A stretch of 14,382 nucleotides of DNA from CAYQQJ01 sp964515945 (lineage in GTDB: Bacteria > Pseudomonadota > Gammaproteobacteria > Pseudomonadales > Cellvibrionaceae): assembly GCA_964515945.1 (NCBI GenBank), contig CAZEWY010000081.1:1-14382 (forward strand), read 5' to 3'. The notes under the pieces were generated by a model, which was not told the origin of the DNA, searched no databases, and saw only the letters and a program-made list of their open reading frames with translations. This document shows positions 1-6,742 of the stretch, piece after piece. Each line of letters begins with the position of its first letter. Within the stretch, counting starts at the first letter, position 1. A program made the position numbers and the translations under genes.

Positions 1-1708
1 GCAGTTCCTCGATCTGGCGCATGTTGCCGACGGTCATCCAATAGCTGGGATCGGACTCCTTGCCGCTGGCAGTTGCGAAAGGGTCGGCCGTGGCAAAGGG
101 ATCTGTCGCGGCAAAAGGGTCTTCCTCAGCGATTTCTGGCTCGGCAAAGGGATCTTCGCCGGCGTCTTCCGCAGTGGTCGCGGCCTCGGGTGCGTTGATC
201 AATATATCCAGCGAAATGGTGCCGCCGAGTTTCTGGTCGATCTGCAATAGCCCCTGATGAATTTCGGTGTCTTCGTGAAAATAATCGATAAAGCGATTTT
301 CCACCTGCAGACGCGTCACGCCCCAGATACTTAACGCAGCAATCACCAGACTCAGCACCGATACCCATCGACCGTGGTTTTCCACGAAGCGGGAAAAGTA
401 AAGCATCAAGGGCTTGCGCCTGCGGTCTTCAACCTGTCGCTGGATGGAAACGGATTCCCTCGGTAGTAACGCCAGTGCCGCCGGCAACAGGGTAAATGCC
501 ACCACCAGGGCCACCACCAGGCCTATGGTCATCATCCAGCCGAAGTCGATCACCGGCCCTATATCGCTGACCACCAAGGATGCAAAAGCGGCAATGGTGG
601 TCAACGATGTATAGAGGCAGGGCAGCGCCATGAAGCGGGCGGTTTCCACCACCAGTTGTTTCTGGTTCCAGTCCGGATGGGCAGCGGCATATTCGCGGTA
701 GCGCACCACCAGATGGATGGTGAGCGCCAGGGTGATGACCAGCAGCAAGGCCACGAAATTGGAGGAGATCACCGTCAGCCGCCAGTCGAGCCAACTCACC
801 AGCCCCAACATCACCAGCACCGACGTCAGGCAGACCGCCATGGGGATCACCACGAAACGCCAGGAACGGAAAATGATCGCCAGAAGTACCAACATGAAGA
901 TGAGGACCGCAATACCGAAGACCACCAGATCACTCTGAATGAACCGGATCATATCGGCGGCAATCATGCTGACGCCGCCCACGAAGATCTCGGCCCGATC
1001 CTCATACTGGGCCACCACATCACGCACCGCCTGGACTCTGGCACGAGATTGCAGTGCCGCCTGGGTGCGGTGCTGCAAAAAAGTTTCGCTCACCTTTTCC
1101 AGTGTCGCCTGCTCGGCTTCCGTCAGTCCTTCGCTGTCGCGTTTGGCGCGCAGCGCATCGCGCTTCCTGACCAGCTCGATATAGCGGTCGTCCACGGTCA
1201 GGTTCAATTGCAATGCCGTTGTCTGACCGTCGGGCCCGAGGATGAGATCCTTGTAGATGGGGCTGGTCAGAAATTCCTGTTTGGCCGCTTCCCGGCTGAC
1301 GCCATCGCTCAGCAGCGTGGGCGGCCCTTGTGCAATTTCCGTCAAACTCAGCTTGGGGCTGTAGAGCAGCGGCACATCGAGAATGCTGTTGATACTGACT
1401 ACACCGTCGATTTGCAGAAGGTCGCTACGCAGTTCCGCGAGTGTCGCCAGGCTGGCATCGGAGAAAAGATCCTGCTCCGGCGTGAAAGTCACTACCAGAA
1501 AATCCCCACTGCGATAGCGTTGGGAAATCTCCCGGAAAACATCCAGGTCATGGTCGTGCTCCAAGGTCAGGGATTCGGAGGACGCATCCAGTTTGAATCT
1601 GGGCAAACCCGCCGCCATGCCGATTGCAATCAGGGCGATCAGCAAAAGAACGGTCTTGGGGTAATTCACAACAAAATTCAGAGCGCGATTAAAAAAGGAA
1701 CTTGCCAT
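1..1708 (-). CDS. MMPL/RND superfamily exporter (3' end beyond window)
   Basis: Inner-membrane proton-driven exporter-like protein of the MMPL/HAE3 branch of the RND superfamily; the substrate cannot be told from sequence. The 569 residues present show one N-terminal membrane segment (about 17-36), a large periplasmic domain (about 37-258), a block of five membrane segments (about 260-415) and a seventh segment (about 448-466), followed by the start of the second periplasmic domain. That is the first half of the duplicated RND fold plus the start of the second; family members usually reach about 750-850 residues, so the C-terminal membrane block is outside the window. The ATG at 1708 is chosen because the protein begins just before the first membrane segment and an AAGG lies 12 bases upstream, a weak and rather distant ribosome site. 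Residues 519-545 are an acidic insert of DPFA repeats, unusual for this family. Family is confident, function is not. Confidence 0.88.
   Translation of the reverse strand, partial: MASSFFNRALNFVVNYPKTVLLLIALIAIGMAAGLPRFKLDASSESLTLEHDHDLDVFREISQRYRSGDFLVVTFTPEQDLFSDASLATLAELRSDLLQIDGVVSINSILDVPLLYSPKLSLTEIAQGPPTLLSDGVSREAAKQEFLTSPIYKDLILGPDGQTTALQLNLTVDDRYIELVRKRDALRAKRDSEGLTEAEQATLEKVSETFLQHRTQAALQSRARVQAVRDVVAQYEDRAEIFVGGVSMIAADMIRFIQSDLVVFGIAVLIFMLVLLAIIFRSWRFVVIPMAVCLTSVLVMLGLVSWLDWRLTVISSNFVALLLVITLALTIHLVVRYREYAAAHPDWNQKQLVVETARFMALPCLYTSLTTIAAFASLVVSDIGPVIDFGWMMTIGLVVALVVAFTLLPAALALLPRESVSIQRQVEDRRRKPLMLYFSRFVENHGRWVSVLSLVIAALSIWGVTRLQVENRFIDYFHEDTEIHQGLLQIDQKLGGTISLDILINAPEAATTAEDAGEDPFAEPEIAEEDPFAATDPFATADPFATASGKESDPSYWMTVGNMRQIEEL
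74..154 (-). repeat. Coding repeat: four DPFA motifs in the exporter's periplasmic loop
   Basis: Four DPFA tetrapeptides occur at residues 519, 530, 536 and 542 of the MMPL protein. The last three are spaced exactly six residues apart, reading DPFAATDPFATADPFATA, so the DNA is an 18-base tandem repeat with small differences. The surrounding stretch is rich in Asp, Glu and Ala and should be disordered or exposed. It lies in the second periplasmic domain soon after the seventh membrane segment. Confidence 0.9.
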
Positions 1709-1875
1709 GTGGGGTAGTGACCTTATGTTTTTTTGGCGTTAGGGCGGTGATTAAGAACCCGCGGCATATTGTACCTTAAGGGCGTGGCACCTGCTGACGT
1801 CTCATTATTCCCCTCTAGATGACATCTCTTGGGAATCATGCGGAGAGGCGCCGTTTGGTATTAGGATTGGCTTTT

Positions 1876-2010
1876 CAAAAACGTCGTGAACCCATCCGTG
1901 GGCGAGTCTCCAGGGATGGATTTCACTCGCCACATCCATGTGCCTCGCCCTACGGGCAGCCTTCGGCTGTGTAAATCGGCAAATCCTGCCGATTTGCTTC
2001 GACGTTTGCC
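1876..2010 (-). repeat. Structured hairpin repeat, copy 1 (expanded form)
   Basis: This is a run of back-to-back hairpins. An outer inverted repeat pairs 1879-1886 with 2000-2007 (8 bases, imperfectly extendable). Inside are: stem 1891-1894/1899-1902; stem 1901-1907/1925-1931 (7 bases, perfect); stem 1931-1934/1939-1942; stem 1947-1950/1954-1957; stem 1957-1961/1965-1969; and stem 1973-1980/1988-1995 (8 bases, perfect). On the minus strand the loops of the first, third and last of these are CGGA, TGGA and AGGATTT. The edge TTCACGACGT on the minus strand matches TTCACGGCGT in copy 2. I recall similar palindromic repeats in related marine gammaproteobacteria but cannot name a published family. 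The strand given is the one on which GGA loops appear. Confidence 0.8.
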
Positions 2011-2130
2011 AAAGGGCTTCTCCACCCAGGAACCCCCTCTTACGAAAACTTCGATCCCTTCCGCGACACTATGCACAACTCAAAAAGCGTGAAGTCTATC
2101 CCGCCCCACCACGCCAAAAGACCGCGCCAA

Positions 2131-2159
2131 TTTACCTCGGAGCCGCATCGCCCTATACT
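2131..2159 (+). promoter_or_regulatory. Sigma-70-like promoter for the FHA gene
   Basis: TTTACC (2131-2136) and TATACT (2154-2159) are separated by 17 bases, matching 4/6 and 5/6 of the sigma-70 consensus. The expected start near 2166 gives a leader of about 27 bases before the ATG at 2193. No clear Shine-Dalgarno lies in that leader; the GGAGG at 2161-2165 is too far from the ATG. Confidence 0.55.
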
Positions 2160-2192
2160 CGGAGGCTTCCATACTTCCGGCCCAACAGACCC

Positions 2193-3023
2193 ATGCTAAA
2201 GATTCAGTTCAAGGACAAGCGCAAGGACCCGGTCTGGGTGGTTGAAAAGGTCTTTTCCATCGGCAGCGCGCCAGACAACCACCTGGTCATCGAGGATGCT
2301 TCCGTCAGTGCGCATCACGCCCGCCTGCTCGGGGAGCAGGATCAGTTTTTTCTGCAGGATACCGGCAGCCAAACCGGCACCTTCGTCAACGGACGGCGTA
2401 TCAACCAGCGCCAGGTCGGTTGCGGGGACACCATCCGCTGTGGCCAGGTGGAAATTCAGGTGATAGATCCCTTTGCCGGGGAGTCGCCCGATGCTGAACC
2501 TTATTGGGCACTGGTTGCGGACGCGAGTTGGCTGGCGGGTCAAGAATTTCCGCTCACTTTGGGATCGGGGGACAGTCTGCTGGTCGGGCGCGGCAACCAG
2601 TGTGATCTGGTCTTTCCCGGCACCCATTTGTCCCGTACTCACGCGCGCATCACGCCACGGCGGGACCACATCACCGTGACCGATCTCAATTCCGCCAACG
2701 GCACCTATATCAATGACAAACGCATCACCGCCGAGAGCCGCGCAGTGGCGGGCGACAGGATTCGCCTTGATATCTACAGCTTTACACTGCTGGGGCCGGG
2801 CATGGAGATGCCCAAATCAGTAACCTCTCGAGTGGCTGGCTCGCGGTCGAGCATGGATGTGGAGCAGGCCGCGGAAAAGCCCAAGCAGTGGAAAACGCGG
2901 CCAACGTCACCGGGCAACCGCGAGGAATTATCCGAGACGAGCTCCAGCCCGTTCGTAATCGGTGTCGGCGCTCTCCTGGTTGGTGTCATGCTGGCGACCA
3001 CCATCTATCTGCTGTTTGCCTGA
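2193..3023 (+). CDS. Tail-anchored protein with two FHA domains
   Basis: A 276-residue protein with two forkhead-associated domains, which normally bind phosphothreonine peptides, and one C-terminal membrane segment (about 253-276), so both FHA domains should face the cytoplasm. FHA2 (about 120-200) is canonical: GRGNQCDLVF at 132-141, HLSRTHARI at 145-153, NSANGTYIN at 166-174. FHA1 (about 15-92) keeps the fold pattern but lacks key residues: GS replaces GR (24-25), SAHH replaces SRxH (39-42) and TGT replaces NGT (61-63). The frame is open upstream to 1938, but those 85 residues would translate the hairpin repeat, and a promoter sits just before 2193; the protein beginning MLKIQFKD starts directly into FHA1. 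No kinase or phosphatase gene is adjacent, so partners are unknown. It is convergent with ubiX, with an 18-base gap. Confidence 0.85.
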   Translation: MLKIQFKDKRKDPVWVVEKVFSIGSAPDNHLVIEDASVSAHHARLLGEQDQFFLQDTGSQTGTFVNGRRINQRQVGCGDTIRCGQVEIQVIDPFAGESPDAEPYWALVADASWLAGQEFPLTLGSGDSLLVGRGNQCDLVFPGTHLSRTHARITPRRDHITVTDLNSANGTYINDKRITAESRAVAGDRIRLDIYSFTLLGPGMEMPKSVTSRVAGSRSSMDVEQAAEKPKQWKTRPTSPGNREELSETSSSPFVIGVGALLVGVMLATTIYLLFA

Positions 3024-3041
3024 CTCTACCTTCGTTTTATC

Positions 3042-3668
3042 CTATCTTCGTTTATCTTCGCCCCAAGGCTGGAGCAGCGTCTGCGGCAGGCCCAGGTGAT
3101 CCATAATCCGCGCCACCACAAAATCCACCAGGTCGTCGATGGTTTGCGGCTTTTGATAGAAGCCGGGGCTGGCGGGCAGTATCAGGGCGCCGAGACGGGT
3201 GAGTTTGAGCATATTCTCCAGATGAATCGCAGAATAGGGTGCCTCCCGCGGCACAACAATGAGCTGACGGCGCTCCTTGAGCGCCACGTCGGCGGCACGC
3301 TCGATCAGGTTGTTACTGGCACCGCTGACAATACTGGATAGAGTGCCGCCGCTGGCGGGACAGATGACCATGGCCGAGGGTGAACTGGAGCCGGAGGCGA
3401 CGGGAGCAAACCAGTCGTCCCGCCCGAAGAGCTGCAACTGGCCCGGCGTTGCGTCGAACTGGCGGCTCAGAAAATCACGCTGTTCGGCCAGTGTTTCCGG
3501 CAGGGGCAGATCCGTCTCGGTGCGTATGACAATTTCCGCCGCCTGGGAGAGCAGCAGATAAACCCGGCAGTTGCTGGCGAGCAGTTGCTGCAACAACCTC
3601 AGCCCGTAAGGCGCGCCGGAAGCGCCGGTCATCGCCAGGGTAATGGTCGGCCGTTCGCTGCCGGTCAT
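3042..3668 (-). CDS. ubiX: Flavin prenyltransferase UbiX
   Basis: Cytoplasmic enzyme that joins a dimethylallyl group to FMN, giving the prenylated FMN cofactor used by UbiD-type decarboxylases in ubiquinone synthesis. The 208-residue protein shows family signatures: an N-terminal flavin-binding segment (TLAMTGASGAPYGLRLLQQL, about 9-28), the central SGGTLSSIVSGASNNLIERA stretch, LKERRQLIVVPREAPYS, and the C-terminal PASPGFYQKPQTIDDLVDFV. Length is normal for the family. Its ATG (3668-3666) overlaps the mpl stop codon in an ATGA arrangement and has a strong GGGAGG four bases upstream inside mpl, so the two genes are translationally coupled. I recall the same mpl-ubiX pairing in Pseudomonas, where UbiX was once labelled an aromatic acid decarboxylase. 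No terminator is obvious in the 18-base gap to the convergent FHA gene. Confidence 0.95.
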   Translation of the reverse strand: MTGSERPTITLAMTGASGAPYGLRLLQQLLASNCRVYLLLSQAAEIVIRTETDLPLPETLAEQRDFLSRQFDATPGQLQLFGRDDWFAPVASGSSSPSAMVICPASGGTLSSIVSGASNNLIERAADVALKERRQLIVVPREAPYSAIHLENMLKLTRLGALILPASPGFYQKPQTIDDLVDFVVARIMDHLGLPQTLLQPWGEDKRR

Positions 3669-5032
3669 GAAACCTCCCGCAGACGCGCCAGCAGTTTGCC
3701 GTGAATGCCGCCAAAGCCGCCATTGCTCATGATGACAATATGACTGGACGGCGGCGCTTCGGCGGCAATGGCTTCCACCAGGGCGTCAATCGTCTTGTAG
3801 ACTTCGCCAGCGGCTTCCGCGGCGACCAGATCCCGGAGGGACCAGCTCAGCCCCTCGGGCTCGAACCAGAATACCTGATCCGCGGCGCTGACCGATGCCA
3901 CCAGCGTCTGTTGGTGCACCCCCTGCTTCATGGTATTGGAACGCGGCTCTATCACCGCCACAACGGGTTCACTGCCTACCCGTGCGCGCAACCCGGCCAG
4001 AGTGGTGGCGATGGCGGTCGGATGGTGGGCGAAATCGTCATACACCCTGCGACCGCCGACTTCACCGAGCAAGTCCATGCGCCTCTTGACGCCGGCGAAC
4101 TCACAGAGGGCCGCGCAACCCGCTTCGGGAGGCACACCCACATGCTGGGCGGCGGCTATGGCACTGAGGCCATTGCGCATGTTGTGTTCTCCAGTCAGCG
4201 ACCATTCGACCTGCCCAACACTGAGTCCGCGATAGATGACTTCAAAATCGCCGCTGCCGGCATTTAATGGTCTGTAGACCCAGTCGCTGTCGGTATCACC
4301 GGGTCCGCCCATGGCGGCGGTCCCGCTCCAGCAACCCTGTTTCAGCACCTCGGTCAGAGCGGCGTCCCCGGTCGGATGCAATATCATGCCGTCCCCTGGA
4401 ACCGTGCGAACCAGATGATGAAACTGCCGCTGAATGGCGGCCAGATCCGGAAAAATGTCAGCGTGGTCGTATTCGAGGTTGTTCAGCACCAGAGTGCGCG
4501 GCCGGTAGTGCACGAACTTGGAGCGCTTATCGAAAAAGGCGCTGTCGTATTCATCCGCTTCCACCACAAAGAAATCTGTTTCGCCGAGCCGTGCCGAGGT
4601 GGGGAAGTTGCCGGGCACGCCGCCGATCAAATAGCCCGGCGCCAGCCCCGCGTAGTCGAGGATCCAGGCCAGCATGGTGGCGGTGGTGGTCTTGCCGTGG
4701 GTACCGGCCACCGCCAGCACCCATTTGTCCTTGAGCAAATAATCGCAGAGCCACTGGGGGCCTGAAGTATAGGGAATATTCTGGTTGAGCACCGCCTCCA
4801 GGAGAGGATTGCCGCGACTGATGACATTGCCCACCACCACCAGGTCCGGGCGCTGCTCGAGCTGCGCCGCATCGAAGCCTTCGATAACGCCAATTCCCGC
4901 CTGTTGCAGTTGCGTGCTCATGGGCGGGTATACCTGCTGATCGCAGCCGGTCACCCGGTGGCCGAGGCTCTGCGCCAGTTGTGCGAGGCTGCCCATGAAG
5001 GTGCCGGCAATCCCGATAATGTGTATGTGCAT
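3665..5032 (-). CDS. mpl: UDP-MurNAc:L-Ala-gamma-D-Glu-meso-DAP ligase (Mpl)
   Basis: Cytoplasmic peptidoglycan-recycling ligase that attaches the recovered murein tripeptide to UDP-N-acetylmuramic acid using ATP. It belongs to the Mur ligase family and has 455 residues, normal length. The N-terminus MHIHIIGIAGTFMGSLAQLA followed by the CDQQVYPPMST stretch is typical of Mpl rather than MurC. From the ATG at 5032, the ATP-binding loop GTHGKTTT is at about 110-117, EADEYDSAFFDKR at 158-170, NNLEYDHADIF at 184-194, and the substrate-domain segments KRRMDLLGE, YDDFAHHPTAI and EPRSNTMKQG follow. A TTG lies directly before this ATG, but the ATG start matches known Mpl proteins and has GAGGGG five bases upstream. 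It lies 77 bases downstream of msrA on the same strand, so co-transcription is possible. Confidence 0.96.
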   Translation of the reverse strand: MHIHIIGIAGTFMGSLAQLAQSLGHRVTGCDQQVYPPMSTQLQQAGIGVIEGFDAAQLEQRPDLVVVGNVISRGNPLLEAVLNQNIPYTSGPQWLCDYLLKDKWVLAVAGTHGKTTTATMLAWILDYAGLAPGYLIGGVPGNFPTSARLGETDFFVVEADEYDSAFFDKRSKFVHYRPRTLVLNNLEYDHADIFPDLAAIQRQFHHLVRTVPGDGMILHPTGDAALTEVLKQGCWSGTAAMGGPGDTDSDWVYRPLNAGSGDFEVIYRGLSVGQVEWSLTGEHNMRNGLSAIAAAQHVGVPPEAGCAALCEFAGVKRRMDLLGEVGGRRVYDDFAHHPTAIATTLAGLRARVGSEPVVAVIEPRSNTMKQGVHQQTLVASVSAADQVFWFEPEGLSWSLRDLVAAEAAGEVYKTIDALVEAIAAEAPPSSHIVIMSNGGFGGIHGKLLARLREVS

Positions 5033-5109
5033 CAATACCCCTCAAGTTTGTCAGCGCGGGAGCTTAACATGCCGGCAAATTACTGTCCCGGCACATGCAA
5101 ACATGCCAC

Positions 5110-5709
5110 TTATTTCTCCCCCCAAAGGTCCTCAAGGCGCCTGTCCCGACCACAGCCACCGCGGTATAACTTATAGCGGAGTGGGTTCTTGAGGTAGTAA
5201 TTCTGATGGTATTCCTCGGCGGGATAGAAAATGGACGCTGGCCGAATTTCCGTGACTATGGGCTCCTCGAACTGGCCCGATGCCTCCAGAGCCTGTTTGC
5301 TCGCCACTGCCAGCTTTTTCTGGGTTTGGTTCATATAGAAAATCGCCGACCGGTACTCGCTGCCCTTGTCACAAAACTGACCCTTGTCATCCAGCGGGTC
5401 AATGTTGTGCCAGAAGACTTCCAGCAACTCCTCGTAGGAAATTTGCGCCGGGTCATAGGTCACCCGCACCGCTTCGACGTGGCCGCTGTCACCGTCACCG
5501 ACCTGTCGGTAGGTCGGGTTGGGCAAGCGCCCACCGGTGTATCCCGAAACTGTGGACGTGACTCCCTCCAACTTGTCGTAAGGCGGCTCCATGCACCAGA
5601 AACAGCCACCCGCAAATATGGCGCTGGCCTCTTCCGCAACAACCGGTAACGACACAAGCACAGCGAAACAAGCAGCGAACAGGTGCCGCCGTAAACAAAA
5701 ATTTTTCAT
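5110..5709 (-). CDS. msrA: Exported peptide-methionine (S)-S-oxide reductase
   Basis: Repairs proteins by reducing methionine-S-sulfoxide. The 199-residue protein has the MsrA catalytic motif GCFWC at 35-39 with active-site Cys36, then GYTGG, GHVEAVRVTYDP, the FWHNIDP stretch and AEEYHQNYY. Cys186 in the C-terminal RGGCGRD is the likely resolving cysteine. Unlike cytosolic MsrA, it starts with a signal peptide: charged MKNFCLRRH, hydrophobic core about 10-24, and a likely cleavage site after VVA at about 25. It should act in the periplasm and need an envelope thiol reductant. The start at 5709 is preferred over the one at 5727 because GGAGG sits four bases upstream and the signal peptide begins cleanly there. 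No cysteine lies at the cleavage site, so it is not a lipoprotein. Likely first gene of a possible msrA-mpl-ubiX run. Confidence 0.93.
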   Translation of the reverse strand: MKNFCLRRHLFAACFAVLVSLPVVAEEASAIFAGGCFWCMEPPYDKLEGVTSTVSGYTGGRLPNPTYRQVGDGDSGHVEAVRVTYDPAQISYEELLEVFWHNIDPLDDKGQFCDKGSEYRSAIFYMNQTQKKLAVASKQALEASGQFEEPIVTEIRPASIFYPAEEYHQNYYLKNPLRYKLYRGGCGRDRRLEDLWGEK

Positions 5710-5734
5710 AAAACCTCCGGCTATCATAGGTTTT

Positions 5735-5756
5735 GGTGGGCCGCCCCACCCTACGC
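5735..5756. repeat. Short GC-rich palindromic repeat upstream of msrA
   Basis: GGTGGG (5735-5740) pairs with CCCACC (5745-5750) around a 4-base loop, followed by CTACGC. The whole resembles the common dispersed element whose other strand reads GTAGGGTGGGC...GCCCACC in many Pseudomonadota; that match is from memory. If transcribed, it would form a stable hairpin in the msrA leader, about 26 bases upstream of the start codon. Confidence 0.5.
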
Positions 5757-5822
5757 CATTTTGTCATCCCGCACATCCAGTGCTCACGTCTTTCCGATCA
5801 CACTTCTCCCATTCCTTTCTTC

Positions 5823-5864
5823 GCAGCTTATAGCTTACAGCTTGCAGCTTGCCGCTTGCAGCTT
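5823..5864. repeat. Six-copy heptanucleotide tandem repeat
   Basis: Six consecutive 7-base units lie here: GCAGCTT, ATAGCTT, ACAGCTT, GCAGCTT, GCCGCTT and GCAGCTT. It sits 63 bases upstream of ppa. The end of the repeat could supply a weak promoter: TTGCAG (5842-5847), 17 bases, then TAATAT (5865-5870). The -35 match is poor, so this is only a suggestion. Copy number of such repeats can vary between strains. Confidence 0.9.
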
Positions 5865-5927
5865 TAATATCGACGCCCTTTCATTGCCATCGATAATCAA
5901 CCAACACTGATACCAGGAACCAACGCT

Positions 5928-6461
5928 ATGAGCCTCAACCAGGTACCCGCGGGCAAGAACTGCCCCGATGAATTCAATGTCATCATTGAGATTCCGGCCA
6001 ACGCCGAGCCGATCAAGTATGAAGTGGACAAGGACTCCGGTGAAATCTTCGTGGATCGCCTGTTGAGTACGTCCATGCGCTACCCCTGCAACTACGGCTA
6101 TATTCCCCACACGCTCTGTGGCGATGGCGACCCCGCCGATGTGCTGGTCGTTATGCCGGCCTCCCTGCTGCCGGGATCAGTCGTAAAATGTCGCGCCATC
6201 GGCGTTCTGAAAATGACCGATGAAGCCGGCGAAGACTCAAAAATCGTCGCCGTGCCTGTCAGCAAGATCACTCCGCTGTACGACAAGGTGCAATCGATTG
6301 ACGACCTGCCGGAAATCCAGTTGCAGCAAATCTGCCACTTCTTCGAACACTACAAGGACCTGGAAAAAGGCAAGTGGGTGAAAGTGGAAGGTTGGGAAGG
6401 CGCCGATGCCGCCCGCAAGGAAATCCAGGACGCAGTGGATCTGGTCAACAAGGCTTCCTGA
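5928..6461 (+). CDS. ppa: Inorganic pyrophosphatase, family I
   Basis: Soluble cytoplasmic enzyme that hydrolyses pyrophosphate to two phosphates, pulling biosynthetic reactions such as nucleic-acid and aminoacyl-tRNA synthesis forward; it uses Mg2+. The 177-residue protein matches the E. coli enzyme in length and along its whole sequence. Visible motifs are the substrate-binding EIPANAEPIKYEVDKDSG (about 21-38), RYPCNYGYIP (51-60), the family signature DGDPADV (66-72) with metal-binding aspartates, KMTDEAGEDSKI, and the C-terminal HFFEHYKDLEKGKWVKVEGW. An AGGA about 11 bases upstream is the likely ribosome site. It is a single gene, divergent from msrA and convergent with the repeat protein at 6882-7622; its 3' flank is full of hairpins. 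Confidence 0.97.
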   Translation: MSLNQVPAGKNCPDEFNVIIEIPANAEPIKYEVDKDSGEIFVDRLLSTSMRYPCNYGYIPHTLCGDGDPADVLVVMPASLLPGSVVKCRAIGVLKMTDEAGEDSKIVAVPVSKITPLYDKVQSIDDLPEIQLQQICHFFEHYKDLEKGKWVKVEGWEGADAARKEIQDAVDLVNKAS

Positions 6462-6520
6462 TAAAAATCCATCATGAGATGGCGCTGGACTTAAGCGGTT
6501 TCGCCGGTCCGCTTCGGCGC

Positions 6521-6601
6521 GGGGCTCTCCAAGACACGCCGTGAACCCATCCCTGGGGGCTCTGCGCCCGCGTCCTGCGGGCGACGGTCTTGGAAAGCCC
6601 C
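6521..6601 (-). repeat. Structured hairpin repeat, copy 2
   Basis: An outer inverted repeat pairs 6521-6535 with 6587-6601: 15-base arms, one mismatch. Inside are CCCA/TGGG (6547-6550/6554-6557) around TCCC and a perfect 7-base stem CGCCCGC/GCGGGCG (6565-6571/6577-6583) around GTCCT. Read on the minus strand, the loops are GGGA and AGGAC, separated by a GAGCC-containing linker. An 18-base block, 6540-6557, matches 1885-1902 of copy 1 with one difference. This is the most compact copy and shows the architecture best. Confidence 0.85.
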
Positions 6602-6671
6602 ACCCCAAATCGGCCCTCAGTTCGTTCTGGACCTCAAGTAAATATTATTCCGCCCTGAACCTTTTAACTAT

Positions 6672-6699
6672 TAACCCAGCAATCTTGATTGTCGGGTTA
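6672..6699. other. Hairpin in convergent gap
   Basis: TAACCC (6672-6677) pairs with GGGTTA (6694-6699); inside, after a 2-by-2 mismatch, CAAT pairs with ATTG around a CTTG tetraloop. No T-run follows. It may help end transcription from ppa or from the converging gene. Confidence 0.6.
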
Positions 6700-6710
6700 T
6701 GCTCTCAATC

Positions 6711-6725
6711 GAAGGCACTGCCTTC
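6711..6725. other. Short perfect hairpin in convergent gap
   Basis: GAAGGC (6711-6716) pairs with GCCTTC (6720-6725) around a 3-base loop. No T-run follows. It lies between the preceding hairpin and the third structured repeat. Confidence 0.6.
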
Positions 6726-6742
6726 ATCGAACGCACCAAATA

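Larger units (their letters stand above)
1709..2192. other. Non-coding gap between divergent exporter and FHA genes
   Basis: This 484-base gap separates two divergently transcribed genes. It holds an imperfect inverted repeat at 1803-1812/1831-1840 (10-base arms, one mismatch, 18-base loop), a complex hairpin repeat at about 1876-2010, and a good sigma-70-like promoter at 2131-2159 for the FHA gene. On the minus strand TACAAT (1773-1768) could be the -10 of the exporter promoter, but no convincing -35 goes with it. I see no credible gene; reading frames crossing it translate the hairpin repeat. Confidence 0.7.

Noticed and set aside
656..1717. A 353-residue open frame on the plus strand opposite the exporter gene
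   Set aside because: It is rich in His, Gln and Arg with no recognisable domain, while the minus-strand frame gives a clear MMPL protein with membrane segments. It is a shadow of GC-rich coding DNA.
1803..1840. An operator or terminator at the 10-base inverted repeat upstream of the exporter
   Set aside because: The 18-base loop, the mismatch, the lack of a T-run and the lack of a nearby promoter make it too weak to interpret; it is noted only as part of the intergenic region.
1938..2192. An 85-residue N-terminal extension of the FHA protein
   Set aside because: It would translate the hairpin repeat and the predicted promoter, has no conserved pattern, and the ATG at 2193 starts directly before the first FHA domain.
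5823..5864. A CRISPR array
   Set aside because: The units are 7 bases in direct tandem with no spacers, and no cas gene is present.
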